Part shown: positions 10,623 through 20,202 of the stretch, piece by piece
Layout: every line of letters starts with the position of its first letter
Position numbering within the stretch: position 1 is the stretch's first letter
DNA from: Hyalella azteca
Taxonomy: Eukaryota > Arthropoda > Malacostraca > Amphipoda > Hyalellidae
Direction of reading: 5' to 3'
NCBI RefSeq assembly: GCF_000764305.2
Contig: NW_025946061.1
Coordinates: forward strand, 62,001 to 126,000
Length of the DNA: 64,000 nt
The notes under the pieces: model-generated
What the model was told of the DNA's origin: nothing
The model's input: only the letters and a program-made list of their open reading frames with translations
Databases searched by the model: none
Program-made: the position numbers and the translations under genes

Positions 10623-10672
10623 CAAGTGGAATGGCTGGAGCGCACGCTACCGGAGCTCGAGAAAAGCCCATG
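10623..10672 (+). CDS. gene U, third coding exon
   Basis: 50 bp between CTTGTCCACAG and the donor GTAAGC, encoding QVEWLERTLPELEKSP plus two bases. It enters in phase 0 (matching 5242) and leaves in phase 2 (matching 11197). The acidic-hydrophobic spacing looks helical. Confidence 0.7.
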
Positions 10673-11196
10673 GTAAGCTCATCGTAATTTATTTATCCAT
10701 TTAATCTATTTTCCTATCAATATAACTTTTTGCTTTACATTTTGACTGCTATCTTCTATGAATAAACTATGCATAAATTAAAAAAAATTTAAAAATTCAT
10801 TTTTTTGGCCACAAGGCGCCCAGGTTTTTTTTTAAATCTAAACTCATGTTATGGCTTCATAACTCCATGCTAACCATAGTCTAAGTTTGCTTCAAAGAAT
10901 ATTTTTACTATCATTAGCATTCAATATAATTATTATAAATTCATATTATATCTATCATCATTACTTTCACCATATAATTAGCATTACCACCAGAATTATC
11001 ACCAATACAATTTTATATTAAACGTACTCATTTTCTGCAGAACCTTGAGCAATATAACTTCATATATTATGTATCAGCAGTGCTTTCAAAATGATAAGTG
11101 ACGTTATTATAACCATCATAATACATATTGTACCTATAATGTTAATAATTGATATAACTATCATTATTACTGTTATATTTAACTAATATTTTACAG
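10673..11196. other. gene U intron 3
   Basis: AT-rich intron, nothing else seen. It ends in TATTTTACAG. Confidence 0.6.
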
Positions 11197-11275
11197 TCCG
11201 CCCGACAAGGAGACGCTGCTAGGCCACCGCCGCAAACTGCAGCAGCTGCGCACCGTTCTGGACGTGGATGTTAAG
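11197..11275 (+). CDS. gene U, fourth coding exon
   Basis: 79 bp, phase 2 in and phase 0 out, encoding (C)PPDKETLLGHRRKLQQL then RTVLDVDVK. It probably continues the helical segment. Together with the previous exon it loosely resembles a helical-bundle (spectrin-like) repeat, but gene U is too short for a spectrin and I assign no family. The donor is GTACCA, the first unit of the following minisatellite. Confidence 0.7.
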
Positions 11276-11407
11276 GTACCACACGCGGGACCACACGCGG
11301 TACCACACGCGGTACCACACGCGGTACCACACGCGGTACCACACGCGGTACCACACGCGGTACCACACGCGGTACCACACGCGGTACTACACGCGGTACC
11401 ATACGCG
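11276..11407 (+). repeat. 12-bp minisatellite GTACCACACGCG, starting at gene U donor 4
   Basis: About eleven near-identical 12-bp units run from the exon junction to the adapter at 11408. The first unit supplies the splice donor. Confidence 0.95.
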
Positions 11408-11445
11408 CTGTCTCTTATACACATCTAGATGTGTATAAGAGACAG
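11408..11445. other. Nextera mate-pair junction adapter (assembly artefact)
   Basis: Exact 38-bp palindrome: CTGTCTCTTATACACATCT followed by its reverse complement. This is the circularisation junction of Nextera mate-pair libraries, not genomic DNA. Sequence to left and right was not necessarily adjacent in the genome. Confidence 0.98.
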
Positions 11446-11565
11446 ACATAATCCTTACCATTAATTCATCTTTCACTTCTATACATAATCCTTGCCATTA
11501 ATTCATCATTCATTTCTATACCTAATCCCCACCATTAATTCATCATTCACTTGTATCACATTCAG
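11446..11565 (+). repeat. about 36-bp tandem repeat
   Basis: Three copies of ACATAATCCTTACCATTAAT + TCATC.TTCA.TTCTAT lie just upstream of the 11614 exon and just after the adapter. Confidence 0.8.
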
Positions 11566-11613
11566 TAAGCCGTCAAAGTCATACTTAATACCTGTTCCTC
11601 TTCCTGCCCACAG

Positions 11614-11710
11614 GCATGGTGCTCTTCATAAGGCTCTTCCCGAAGAGATGAAGCGCTACAAAGAACAGGCATTCACGAAACACTTATTTCCAGTTGGCGA
11701 AAGCATTTAA
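11614..11710 (+). CDS. terminal exon, probably of gene U
   Basis: The acceptor CTTCCTGCCCACAG is followed by an open frame reading HGALHKALPEEMKRYKEQ and then AFTKHLFPVGESI, stop TAA at 11708-11710, and AATAAA 17 bp later. The frame needs two bases from the preceding exon, but exon 4 ends in phase 0. So either one exon is missing between them or this exon is misplaced by the chimeric join at 11408. Same strand, same codon style, and it closes the gene with a poly(A) signal. Confidence 0.6.
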
Positions 11711-11726
11711 TTACATTCGATTTACC

Positions 11727-11732
11727 AATAAA
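11727..11732 (+). terminator. poly(A) signal AATAAA
   Basis: Canonical AATAAA 17 bp after the TAA of the exon at 11614-11710. Confidence 0.7.
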
Positions 11733-12084
11733 GTAGTCGTCAGTCTTGTTGTAATCAATCACTTACTTGCTATCAAGCGGACTTTGTTGATCACCGAAAA
11801 ATTATATTTCTTGCAGCTTTCAATATATCTCATTTGGTAATTATAGTAATTATAGGCTAATTTCTTCTTTCAATATATCTCATTTGGTAACCATAGGCTA
11901 ATTTATTCTGCCAAAATATCTTATTTAGTAATTATAGGCCAATTTCTTCTTTAGAAATACCTTCATTGGAATTTCGCTTCCTTAGGCCTGCAATAAATAT
12001 GTCGGGGAAAAACCGTGGATGTGCGAATATATTGTTTCAGTTTCGGCCATTCTAAGAAATTTCTTACACCCAACTCGAACGCTT

Positions 12085-12172
12085 ATTTACCAGTTAAAAC
12101 TGGGTCAGGATGACCCACAAAAGTGCAAAAAAATGCATCGTTATAAGGACAAATGTTCGATCATTTGTCTGA
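12085..12172 (-). mobile_element. MITE family A, partial copy
   Basis: Keeps the internal palindrome AACTGGGTCAGGATGACCCA and the GCATCG..AGGACAAA block. The outer end is degraded. Confidence 0.65.
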
Positions 12173-12330
12173 GAGCAGCTGAGGGACTAATTCAACTAGA
12201 AAGATAATGGGAAACAAAATGAGAGGAAGTTTTATATGTTTTTATTGTGATAATAAATAGTGAAGCATGCAGCTCCTAGAGGGGCTTAAAGCGTGCATTT
12301 TGTACTAGAACAATAAATAGGCTGAGTGTG

Positions 12331-12466
12331 CACTCAAATAAATGGATGGGTCATTCTGTCCAAATACTGCCATTTTTTGTATGTAGCTAAACTGGGTTAG
12401 GATGACCCACACGAGAACAAGAAATGCGTGGCTAATTGACCGAAGTCTCACTAATTTTTCTGAGTA
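12331..12466 (-). mobile_element. MITE family A copy
   Basis: Runs from CACTCAAATAAATGGATG through GTCCAAATACTGCC and CTGGGTTAGGATGACCCA to TTTTTCTGAGTA. Confidence 0.75.
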
Positions 12467-13241
12467 TGGGCCTAGCTTATTACAAACCTAGCACCTAGGT
12501 AGGCAATTGAGAATAAATGTTATTATAACATAAAAAATAAATGTTGTGATAACATCAACTTATGTGTGCAGTTCTCGGGAGTTTGTTCAAATAAATTAAC
12601 TTGTTCTTGGTGACTGAAATAGTTGTGACTATGTTATTAAAAATGAATGTTATTCTTTTGAAAGGATAAATTTTCTGTGCGGTTTTCAGGAGTTTGTATT
12701 AAATATGAATTTTATTGAATTTTTGGAATATTTGTTGCTGTGTTATTGAGAAGGAGTGATTTCTGCAGTTATCAACAGCTTATTGTAATGGGAATGTAAA
12801 TTGATTATTAAAATAGTTCTGGACGTACTGAATCGTTGCAAACTTTCGTTGCGCATTTTTCATGTTTGAGTTTGAAGAATAAATTTAAAAGTAATGGGAT
12901 TATTATAATGATGGGTTTGGAAAAGGTACTATAAATATTTCAACTTTTGCAACATTGCTGCAGTAATAATAAAGTTCTTCCGTCGTCAAGTCGGTCTGAA
13001 AATTGCATGAGGAAGCTCTTAAATAAATCGTTGTATTGTTTACAAACATTATCGTTGTGAAGGATATAATAAATTAGTCGTGGTAAATATTCTGAGACGC
13101 TCGATATTGGTTTTCATGCGGTGTGTTATTCAATATTTTTTTGTGTTTAAAATAAATATTGCAAAGACTTAAGGTCGATAATAACAAGATATAAACGGCC
13201 TCTTTGTTAGATCTTTATCCACCAAACTATCCTAGTGCTAC

Positions 13242-13515
13242 TCAAAGCACTTCCATCAACTCTGTTTCAAGGGACATTTCTTCTGTGTTTTTTTCCGCAT
13301 TTTGTTTTATCTTCTCGTACGGACGGGGTTTTTCTTGCAGCTGATCCTCGGATATTTCCCATGTTTTTTGATCTTCCTTTTCGTGCGCACGACTTTTTTC
13401 CTGCTGGGGGCCACCGACGTAGGCGCCGAGGCAGGGCAGTTTGTGGCAGGCGTTGCTGCCGGCGCTGCCCAGCGTTGCCGAGACGTCCTTACCAACGTCG
13501 CCGTCTCGGGCGAAT
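13242..13515 (-). CDS. gene X, last exon of the long tail
   Basis: The acceptor TTTTTTCCGTTAG is followed by a frame completing an AA|A codon from the previous exon: FARDGDVGKDVSATLGSAGS, NACHKLPCLGAYVGG, then a charged Glu/Lys/Gln-rich tail, stop TGA at 13244-13242. The paired cysteines in CHKLPC and the ETALEKFARDGDVG entry look like the conserved C-terminal motif of arthropod secreted proteins of unknown function. That is family resemblance from memory, not a database hit. Exact phase match supports the join to the exon at 14775-14947. Confidence 0.75.
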
Positions 13516-13519
13516 CTAA

Positions 13520-13720
13520 CGGAAAAAATATGCTCTTACCGATAGAGTCTACAGGAAAAAAAGAATCTACAGAAAAGAAAGAATCTGCAAAAACTACAGG
13601 AAAAAATCTACAGAAAAAAGAAATTACATGAAAAATAGAATCTACTGAAACGAAAACTACAGGAAAAAAAATCTACACGAAAAAATCTACAGGAAAAATG
13701 AATCTACAAGAAGACAAAAT
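13520..13720 (-). repeat. array of 3'-splice-site-like units next to the real acceptor
   Basis: On the minus strand the array reads as repeated TTTTTTCCTGTAGATTC, a polypyrimidine tract plus AG. The true acceptor at 13516 (TTTTTTCCGTTAG then ATTC) is one member of the same series. Confidence 0.8.
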
Positions 13721-14098
13721 ATAAGAGATAAAGCGCGCCATCCTGGAAAGAAATGATATGAGATAAGAGACCTAATACCTACAGAATTTACAGAGAAAAG
13801 AAGATAAGAAGTGGGCGGAGATTTTATACCGGAAGAATCCACAAGAATAAATATATTACAGGATCTGAGGATCACGCATTCCTGAGTGAATGTTGTGGGA
13901 AAAAAGAGACGTTATCCACAGAAACAGAATTTTCATAGAAGAAAAGTTATGAGATAAAGAACGACATTATCTCGAAAGAATCTGAACGCCGGAGATGAAA
14001 TACGGAGAAAGGCGTTATCCTGAAAGATTCTACAGGAAGAAGGATAGATAAAAGGGTGAGAGATGCCATACTGAGAGATTCTAAAAAGATAGAAACAT

Positions 14099-14668
14099 TG
14101 TTCTAAAGAAGATAAAAACGTAAGGTTCGAAAAATATAGAAACGTTAGGTTCTAAAGATGGAAACATTAGGTTCTAAAGATAGAAAAGTTCGGTTCTAAA
14201 GATAGAAACATTAGGTTCTAAAGATAGAAACATTAGGTTCTATACAGATAAAAACGTTAGGTTCTAAAGATAGAAACGTTAGGTTCTAAAGATAGAAACG
14301 TTAGGTTCTAAAGATGGAAACATTAGGTTCTAAACAGATAGAAACGTTAGGTTCTAAAGATAGAAACATTAGGTTCTAAAGATAGAAACATTAGGTTCAA
14401 ACAGATAGAAACGTTAGGTTCTAAAGATAGAAACATTAGGTTCTAAAAAGATAGAAACGTTAGGTTCTAAGATAGAAACGTTAGGTTCTAAAGATAGAAA
14501 AGTTAGGTTCTAAAGATAGAAACATTAGGTTCTAAAGATAGAAACATTAGGTTCTAAAGATAGAAACATTAGGTTCTATAGATAGAAACATTAGGTTCTA
14601 TACAGCAAGAAACGTTAGGTTCAAAAGATGAAAACGTTAGGTTCTAAAGATGAAAACGTTAGGTTCTA
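14099..14668 (-). repeat. 22-bp minisatellite, about 25 copies, in the last gene X intron
   Basis: Plus-strand unit AAAGATAGAAACATTAGGTTCT, with G/A and length variants. On the gene X strand each unit reads CTAACGTTTCTATCTTTAG, i.e. a branch-point-like CTAAY, a short pyrimidine stretch and TAG. Confidence 0.95.
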
Positions 14669-14774
14669 AAAGCATTGCAGGAAATATGGCTCGTTGTTGC
14701 CCCAGTCACCGAGAGAGTTCTACGCCCAACCTGTATCTTGCACATCACGACTCACTTGTCGTGACTTGACTCAC

Positions 14775-14947
14775 TTTTCCAGGGCAGTCTCGGCCGTGAG
14801 TTGCCACGACATGATTGTGTCCTCGTCTGTCGTGACACGGAGCACCTCGCACACGGCTCGCTCCACGCACGGTGTTTGTAAAACACGATGCCAAGTTTCG
14901 AACCCACGAGTGATGGTTGGTTCGTAAAGCTGCAGCGCTTCCATGGC
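14775..14947 (-). CDS. gene X tail, penultimate exon
   Basis: 173 bp between GTCGCCAG and the donor GTGAGT, entering in phase 0 and leaving in phase 2. It encodes AMEALQLYEPTITRGFETWH, RVLQTPCVERAVCEVLRVTT, DEDTIMSWQLTAETALEK. A second frame is also open across this exon, but only this one joins in phase to the final exon. The two cysteines (PCVERAVC) suggest an extracellular disulphide. The intron just after the donor repeats GTGAGTC. Confidence 0.75.
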
Positions 14948-15149
14948 CTGGCGACAATAATTGTACTTATTTTTTTATTGAATTATAGCAGCCAGGTCAT
15001 GATACAATTTTATTAATTGTAATTAAGATTTAATACAATTGTATGTAATTATTTAAGTTATTATTACGATACAATGGACGAACCGGCGGTTAAAAAATTG
15101 TTTTGTAGTCGCCAGGTCATAATTTTGGCGGCTAATCAGAGGTCTCAAT

Positions 15150-15395
15150 TCACACTCATCACACTCACCTCACTCGCCAGGTGCCAGTCATCACCCTCAC
15201 CTCACTCGCCAGGTGCCAGTCATCACCCTCACCTCACTCGCCAGGTGCCAGACATCACCCACCCTCACCTCAGTCGCCAGGTGCCAGTCATCACTCTCAC
15301 CTCACTCGCCAGGTGCCAGTCATCAATCTCACCTCACTCGCCAGGTGCCAGTCATCACCCTCACCTCACTCGCCAGGTGCCAGTCATCACCCTCC
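15150..15395 (-). repeat. 32-bp minisatellite starting at a gene X donor
   Basis: About seven copies. On the gene X strand the unit is GGTGATGACTGGCACCTGGC + GAGTGAGGTGAG. The first unit contains the last codons of the exon and its donor (GAG|GTGAGG). Every later unit carries the same AG|GTGAGG. Confidence 0.95.
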
Positions 15396-15456
15396 ACGGA
15401 GCGCTTGCCGATGGTGACGTTGGCGCCCACAGCGGCGCACGCCACCGAGAACGCAC
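15365..15456 (-). CDS. gene X tail exon, hydrophobic segment
   Basis: 92 bp, entered in phase 1 (G|GT) after GTTCGTAG and leaving in phase 0 at GAG|GTGAGG. It encodes AFSVACAAVGANVTIGKRSV then EGDDWHLASE. Joined to the preceding exon (SLPFFAAASALAALG) it forms a hydrophobic stretch of about 27 residues followed by a KRS basic site, which could be a membrane segment or a propeptide boundary. The donor was chosen because it is the strongest and the only one that keeps phase 0 into 14947. Confidence 0.65.
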
Positions 15457-15607
15457 CTACGAACGCACAGGTTTCTTATTATGCAAATTTTGTTATATTG
15501 GCAAATTTGCATTAGTTTTGGCCGAGGTATGTAAGATATTGCCTAAGCCCAATTTCATTTGGAAAATTTTCACATTTTAATTCAGGATTAGAATGCCTCT
15601 TTAACCC

Positions 15608-15785
15608 TTAAGTCAGAAAATGAGTGGAACTGTCTAAATAGCGATGCACATTTACGCTTGTACAGGTAATCGTGACCCACTTTGGATTGACAACAGGGGT
15701 GTATCAGTGCCTGGTCTTATTTCTGCCCGTGCTGTTGGTAAAAAGATGTTTCTCTAATTGGAAAATTGATTCATTTTTCTGAGTA
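15608..15785 (+). mobile_element. MITE family A copy
   Basis: Begins with the degraded end GTCAGAAAATGAGTGG and continues with GTCTAAATAGCGATGCAC, GTGACCCACTTTGG and GTATCAGTGCCTGG, ending TTCATTTTTCTGAGTATG. Confidence 0.75.
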
Positions 15786-15816
15786 TGGAGTCAAGTGGCA
15801 GTTAAGGCTTTATTTG

Positions 15817-15865
15817 GCCTCACCTAGAGCCGCCAGCGTGGCCTTAATGTGGCCTCACCTAGAGC
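15817..15865 (-). repeat. 35-bp-offset duplication of a gene X splice donor
   Basis: CTCTAG|GTGAGGCC occurs at 15859 and again at 15824 within two near-identical copies of the exon end. Use of the second donor retains 35 bp that end in an in-frame TAG, truncating the protein. Confidence 0.85.
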
Positions 15866-16116
15866 AGCCAGCGCCGAAGCTGCGGCAAAAAATGGCAGAG
15901 AATCAGAGTTAATGGCGGTTTTGCCTTTTCCTCCGACCGCTCCGTATCCTCCGACGGTAGGTCCTGGAACTCCGTAGGAAGTGGGCGAAGGTCCTGGAAC
16001 TCCATAGGATGTTGGTGGCGCTGGACCTGGTAGTCCGTACGTGTTGGTTGGTGGACGAACGGGTCCCGGTGCTGGTCCTGGCAATCCGTACGTGTTGGTT
16101 GGTATTGTGACTGGCG
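15859..16116 (-). CDS. gene X tail exon, Pro-Gly-Tyr repeats
   Basis: 258 bp, phase 1 in (TTTTCAG|CG) and phase 1 out at CTAG|GTGAGG. It encodes repeats of TYGLPGPAP, TSYGVPGPSP and SYGVPGP, then GGYGAVGGKGKTA and SLPFFAAASALAALG. YG.PGP repeats resemble resilin-type and other cuticle elastomeric proteins of arthropods. This is a compositional resemblance, so the role is inferred. Confidence 0.8.
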   Translation of the reverse strand, partial: RQSQYQPTRTDCQDQHRDPFVHQPTRTDYQVQRHQHPMEFQDLRPLPTEFQDLPSEDTERSEEKAKPPLTLILCHFLPQLRRWLL

Positions 16117-16435
16117 CTGAAAATATTTGAAAATTTTTGTAAACGTTTAAACTATATTTATTTTTATTATATTAAAGGGTATCATATATTGTTCCATACA
16201 TTGAAAGGTATTATACAACAACAGTTCTTGGTTAATGATGGCACTCAAGTGACGTGGCAGAGAAGGTTAATAATTGTTGTACCCTTCAATTTATAAATCA
16301 CTGACGTGTCATAGAGTCCTCCAGTTCTAACTGTTGCTAACTTTCTCCTAAACTTTATATGAGTAAATATATATATTTCTTCTATACGTAAACTACAAAT
16401 AAAAACTCGTATTGTGAGCTGGTTCCAACACTGAC

Positions 16436-16586
16436 CGCCATAGGAGGTTGGGGGCTGGACAGCGGGGTAACCGCCGCTTTTGTCACCTCCGAAGTTGAAA
16501 CTTTTTTCACTGGGGGTCAAAAACTGGGAGGGAATTGCGAACTGTTCGTTCCTGAAGCTGTCACTGCTCATCAGCGGCTCCAGCGC
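16436..16586 (-). CDS. gene X tail exon
   Basis: 151 bp, phase 0 in (GCTGGTGCAG), phase 1 out at GGCG|GTCAGT. It encodes ALEPLMSSDSFRNEQFAI, PSQFLTPSEKSFNFGGDKSG, GYPAVQPPTSYG, leading directly into the Pro-Gly-Tyr repeats. Confidence 0.75.
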
Positions 16587-17038
16587 CTGCACCAGCAAAA
16601 AAAAAAAACACATGCGACACATGATCAAATTTCTCCGTGTCATCCAGATTTTAACCATTTCACTGCTCGAAATAACAGCGAAAAATCGGTGTGACCGGCA
16701 TTCTAGTGGCCAGCCGCCCTGTCATAAATGAATTATTTCTTTGTTTTTTTTTAGTGTAGTGCCGGTTTTTTGTGTTAAAAACGTCGACAAGGTATTTTTC
16801 CACGTTCTTGCCGGCCAATGAAATGCTGTTAAGACGGTTTAGCCCGAATCCAGTTGATAATAAAAACTAATGTATGCTAACTGAAAAATGACAAGTTTCA
16901 AAATGCAAAAAAAAAAAAAACGAACATGTGTTTTGTCCTTCCAACTAAATTTAGACGTATCAGAGTACAAGAATTTTAGATCATTGAAAAACGTGGAGGG
17001 TAGGGTTGGATTAAAATATAATGCCAGGCGTTAAAAAC

Positions 17039-17245
17039 TGAGAAGACATGACTCATATCAATGAATAAAACTCAGATTAGACGTGACTCAAATCAGTGAA
17101 TTAAACTCTGAGTAGACATGACTCACATCACTGAATTAAACTCAGAAGACTTAACTCATATCAATGAATTAAACTCAGAGTAGACTTGACTCATATCAGT
17201 GAATGAAACTCTGAGTTGACATGACTTACATCAATGAATGTCTTG
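17039..17245 (-). repeat. about 35-bp minisatellite starting at a gene X donor
   Basis: About six units. On the gene X strand each reads ATTCAYTGATRTRAGTCA + WGTCWACTCWGAGTTT. The first unit is the exon end and donor itself (ATTCATTGAT|GTAAGTCA). Confidence 0.9.
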
Positions 17246-17388
17246 CCCATGTTCTTGAAGGGAGACATGACAGTTCCGAAGAGGGAGGGAGCTGAGGTTG
17301 CTTGTTGCTGAGCGAGGGCGGCCATTTGTTGCTGCTGGTATTGAAGAAGATTCAATTGCTGTTGTTGATGTTGCTGTAAATCTTGATG
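17230..17388 (-). CDS. gene X tail exon, Gln-rich
   Basis: 159 bp, phase 0 to phase 0, from CTGCTGCAG to the donor GTAAGT. It encodes HQDLQQHQQQQLNLLQYQQQ, QMAALAQQQATSAPSLFGT, VMSPFKNMGKTFID. The polyglutamine character continues from the previous exon. Confidence 0.8.
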
Positions 17389-18692
17389 CTGCAGCAGTCG
17401 GAAAAGAGAAATAGTGACTGGTGGTTTGAAAAAATTTTTATTTGAGCAGGACTCGGGACCACAAAAATGTGATAATGAGTCCCAAAATACCGTTTATTCC
17501 CGAAAATAATATCGGTTTTACTGCTTCCAACGCATGTTGGGAATGATGGAGCTCCTACACATACTAAAGTTCTATCAAATTTAAGTTTAAGCAAAACATT
17601 GACGCAATGAACAGATAAATTTGCTAATTTTCAATCTATTTTCCAATTATTTTGTTTTTATTGCATTGTATTTGGAATTGAAAACTTCTAGGGACATTTT
17701 ACGAACTGCCGGCATCGATCGTGTCAGTTGAAGAATTAAAGTTTATCAAAAAGTGTAAAAATTAGACTTACTAAGGTTTAATAGTTTGTATAGTTTTGTT
17801 TAGTAGTTCATCGTTTGTTTTGTATCATGAAATGGAATGATGAGTTTCTCAAAATCATCATTCCATGTTCGATAGTTGAAAAAATGTTTGCAAAAGATCA
17901 ATACAAACTCAATGAACACAACAATCGTGTTCAATGAGCTGAAAAAGTTAACGAAAGCTTAAGAACTTTTCAAATTCGCATAAACAGTGAAATTCAACGT
18001 GTAACGAAATTATGTAAACGTCTTATGATATAATGTCACGAAAAGTTCAAGAATCGGCGACAGGCCACATTAGGCCTACTCTTTATCGCCGACATCACTA
18101 TGTAGAAAATGTGTTATTGGACGTAACTTATGGATCTGGTAGTGGGCTCAGCCCGGTATTAAGAGTGGGCTTAGCCCGGTTTAAAAAAACGACCCTTTAT
18201 GGTAGTTTTTAGACCCGGTTTCATACCGAAACGACCATAAGGGACTACCATAAGGGACCATATGGCCCCGAATGGTTCCAAACCAGATACCAGAATACCA
18301 GAAGTGGGCTCAAACCCAGAAAACCTAGAAAAGTCGAGCCCACTCGGAAAAAACCTAGAAAAACCTAGAAAAAACCTAGAATCTGGTTTTCTCCGTAATA
18401 AAGTTAAAAAACGAAAACCTCAAAGTTTATAGTTGTACTAGAGAAAAATTAAAGTCAACAAGAAAGAAATGTCTTCTACAGAGAATTACAGCGGAAAAAT
18501 GGTTGGGTCATTTCGTCCAAATAGTGACACATGACGTGCATGTTGCTCTGATACGTCCTTTTTCCTGGTCAAAATGTGTCAAGATGACTCACATAGGGCA
18601 AAAATTGCATCGCTATTTGGACAAAAGCTCACTAATTTCTCTGAGTTTGGGGTAAACCTAACAAGGAATGTGACAAGGTTCTAATCGCTCAC
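17389..18692. other. gene X intron (17.4-18.7 kb)
   Basis: Non-coding. At 18050-18115 a short interspersed repeat has internal complementarity (AATCGGCGACA against TATCGCCGACA) and resembles 3345-3400. AAAACCTAGAA repeats lie at 18300-18380. A MITE lies at 18488-18647. Confidence 0.6.
18488..18647 (-). mobile_element. MITE family A copy
   Basis: GTCCAAATAGTGACAC near one end; GCATCGCTATTTGGAC and CACTAATTTCTCTGAGT at the other. Confidence 0.85.
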
Positions 18693-18833
18693 CTTATTCT
18701 GAATGCCGTTAGTGATGCTGTTAGTGACGCTGTTCTGTTGTTGCTGTTTCTTCTGTTGCTCTTGTAGCTGAAGCTGAAGTTTCTGATGCTGATGGCGAGC
18801 TAAAGCTGCTGCCAGGCTGTTAGAATCCATAGC
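18693..18833 (-). CDS. gene X, first exon of the long tail (Gln-rich)
   Basis: 141 bp, phase 0 to phase 0, from CTGTTTTCAG to AATAAG|GTGAGC. It encodes AMDSNSLAAALARHQHQKLQ, LQLQEQQKKQQQQNSVTNSI, TNGIQNK. An internal ATG at 18830 could in principle start a separate gene. But the exon has a normal acceptor and phase 0, compatible with splicing from the 26599 donor, so I treat it as a downstream part of gene X. Confidence 0.7.
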
Positions 18834-19059
18834 CTGAAAACAGAACCTCGTCCATCGCAGGCCTTGTTTTAGCTTACACTTAAAAATTAGACAATATTAT
18901 TATGTCCTTATGTTATTGCTCTATGACCTTATATGTATATTAAAATAAGTCCTTATTGTCCTCGCAATAAGTTCTTATATTATTGTTTTTTGTTATTGCT
19001 GTAACTCAAACACTTTATCACTGCGTAACTGGGACGGATGGTTCGAAGATACATACATA

Positions 19060-19219
19060 CGCTCAGAGAAATAAGGATACATTGTCTAATTATTGAAACA
19101 TTTTTTGTCCTCCTGATCCAATTCTTAAACATTTTGGCCGGCAAAATTGCGGGTCAATATCCCTGCTGAAAGTGTGTCAGTATTTGGATAATATAGCCCA
19201 CTAATTTTTTTTGTTGCGC
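19060..19219 (+). mobile_element. MITE family A copy
   Basis: Begins CGCTCAGAGAAATAAGG; ends GTGTCAGTATTTGGATAAT and CACTAATTTTTTT. Middle diverged. Confidence 0.7.
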
Positions 19220-19465
19220 ACTAAAGTTACAAGATATGGAAAGGCGTCAACTGAAGATACGTTTATTTTTACGTTGCATCCCTAGAAGAATTTTTATTTC
19301 AAAAATAAACTATTCAAAACTATACAATGTCTACCTAGTGCGTATATTTTGTTTGAATTAACTAGCTTTTTTCATTCACTGACAACGTCGAACAATTTAT
19401 TTTCACCCTATATATTCGATAATTGAACTAAAATTCAGGTTATGATTGCCTTGAAGTAATTCATA

Positions 19466-19619
19466 CACTGAGAAAAATAGCAATACTTTGCCTAAATATT
19501 GATGCGCTTCCTACGTGTGGGTCATCCTGACCCAATTTGGCCAGGTAAAAAAGCGTATCAGTGCTTCGCACTAAAGTGTGTTCTATTTGTTCTACATGAC
19601 TTCTACATTTGTCTGAGTG
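19466..19619 (+). mobile_element. MITE family A copy
   Basis: CACTGAGAAAAATAG at one end, GTGGGTCATCCTGACCCA in the middle, TTTGTCTGAGTG at the other. Confidence 0.8.
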
Positions 19620-19845
19620 TCGTATCAATTACCTGCAACTATAAATATTATCTTACAATTAAACATAACATAATAATGAACATAACACAGAATATTATCT
19701 TACCTTTTTGATGAACAAAAACAAATTAAATGTTTTTGTTCTTTAAATGTTCTTACCATTAAATGCATAGGAACATTAAGATTTTCGGAACGAATAGATT
19801 TTATGACTGACGCCACTGCCTGACGTTGCTATGCCTGATATTTTA

Positions 19846-20013
19846 CACTTAAAGAAATTAACGGAATTTTGTCGAAATAATTATGTAGTTTTTTTCCATT
19901 GTCTGGGTCATCTTGACCCAGTTTGACCCTGAAAAAGTAAGTATTGTCGGAAGTATTGGTACAAAGTAAGTAATCAATACTTGGACAGTATGACCCATAC
20001 ATTTTGCCGAGTG
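19846..20013 (+). mobile_element. MITE family A copy
   Basis: Start degraded; CTGGGTCATCTTGACCCAG in the middle; ends ACTTGGACAGTATGACCC and TTTTGCCGAGTG. Confidence 0.75.
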
Positions 20014-20202
20014 TAACCCATACCGGCCAAATAATCAAGTCGAATCCATTATATATTAAAAAGCGTGTCGTCCTGTTTCTTAAAACAGTTCGGATGAATC
20101 CATTATGGCCGCTGAGCTACAACTGTAGCTTACACGTGAAATATGTTAGCTTTAACCCATCGTGATGGGTTGAGGTTAAGTTTATATGTAGTTTAACACA
20201 AA

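Larger units (their letters stand above)
11751..13241. other. intergenic region between gene U and gene X (tail to tail)
   Basis: Non-coding. It holds two MITE family A pieces (12085-12172, 12331-12466) and short repeats of TTTCAATATATCTCATTTGG near 11817-11890. The two genes converge here. Confidence 0.6.

Noticed and set aside
10623..11275. Gene U as a spectrin-repeat protein
   Set aside because: Helical spacing is suggestive, but the gene starts at 4467 with MVPSASNK and is too short; no family recognised.
11191..11424. Frames starting MCIRD (also at 56815-57015)
   Set aside because: MCIRD is the translation of the Nextera adapter, a familiar contaminant signature; the rest is repeat.
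13302..13631. Plus-strand 109-residue frame with a hydrophobic start
   Set aside because: Overlaps the gene X last exon, which has exact phase and splice support on the minus strand.
14895..14915. B-box-like GGGTTCGAAAC on the minus strand, suggesting a SINE-derived exon
   Set aside because: No further SINE body matches, and the segment encodes a phase-consistent exon; probably coincidence.
15074..15580. 168-residue plus-strand open frame and its overlapping neighbours
   Set aside because: Translation of the 32-bp array antisense to gene X.
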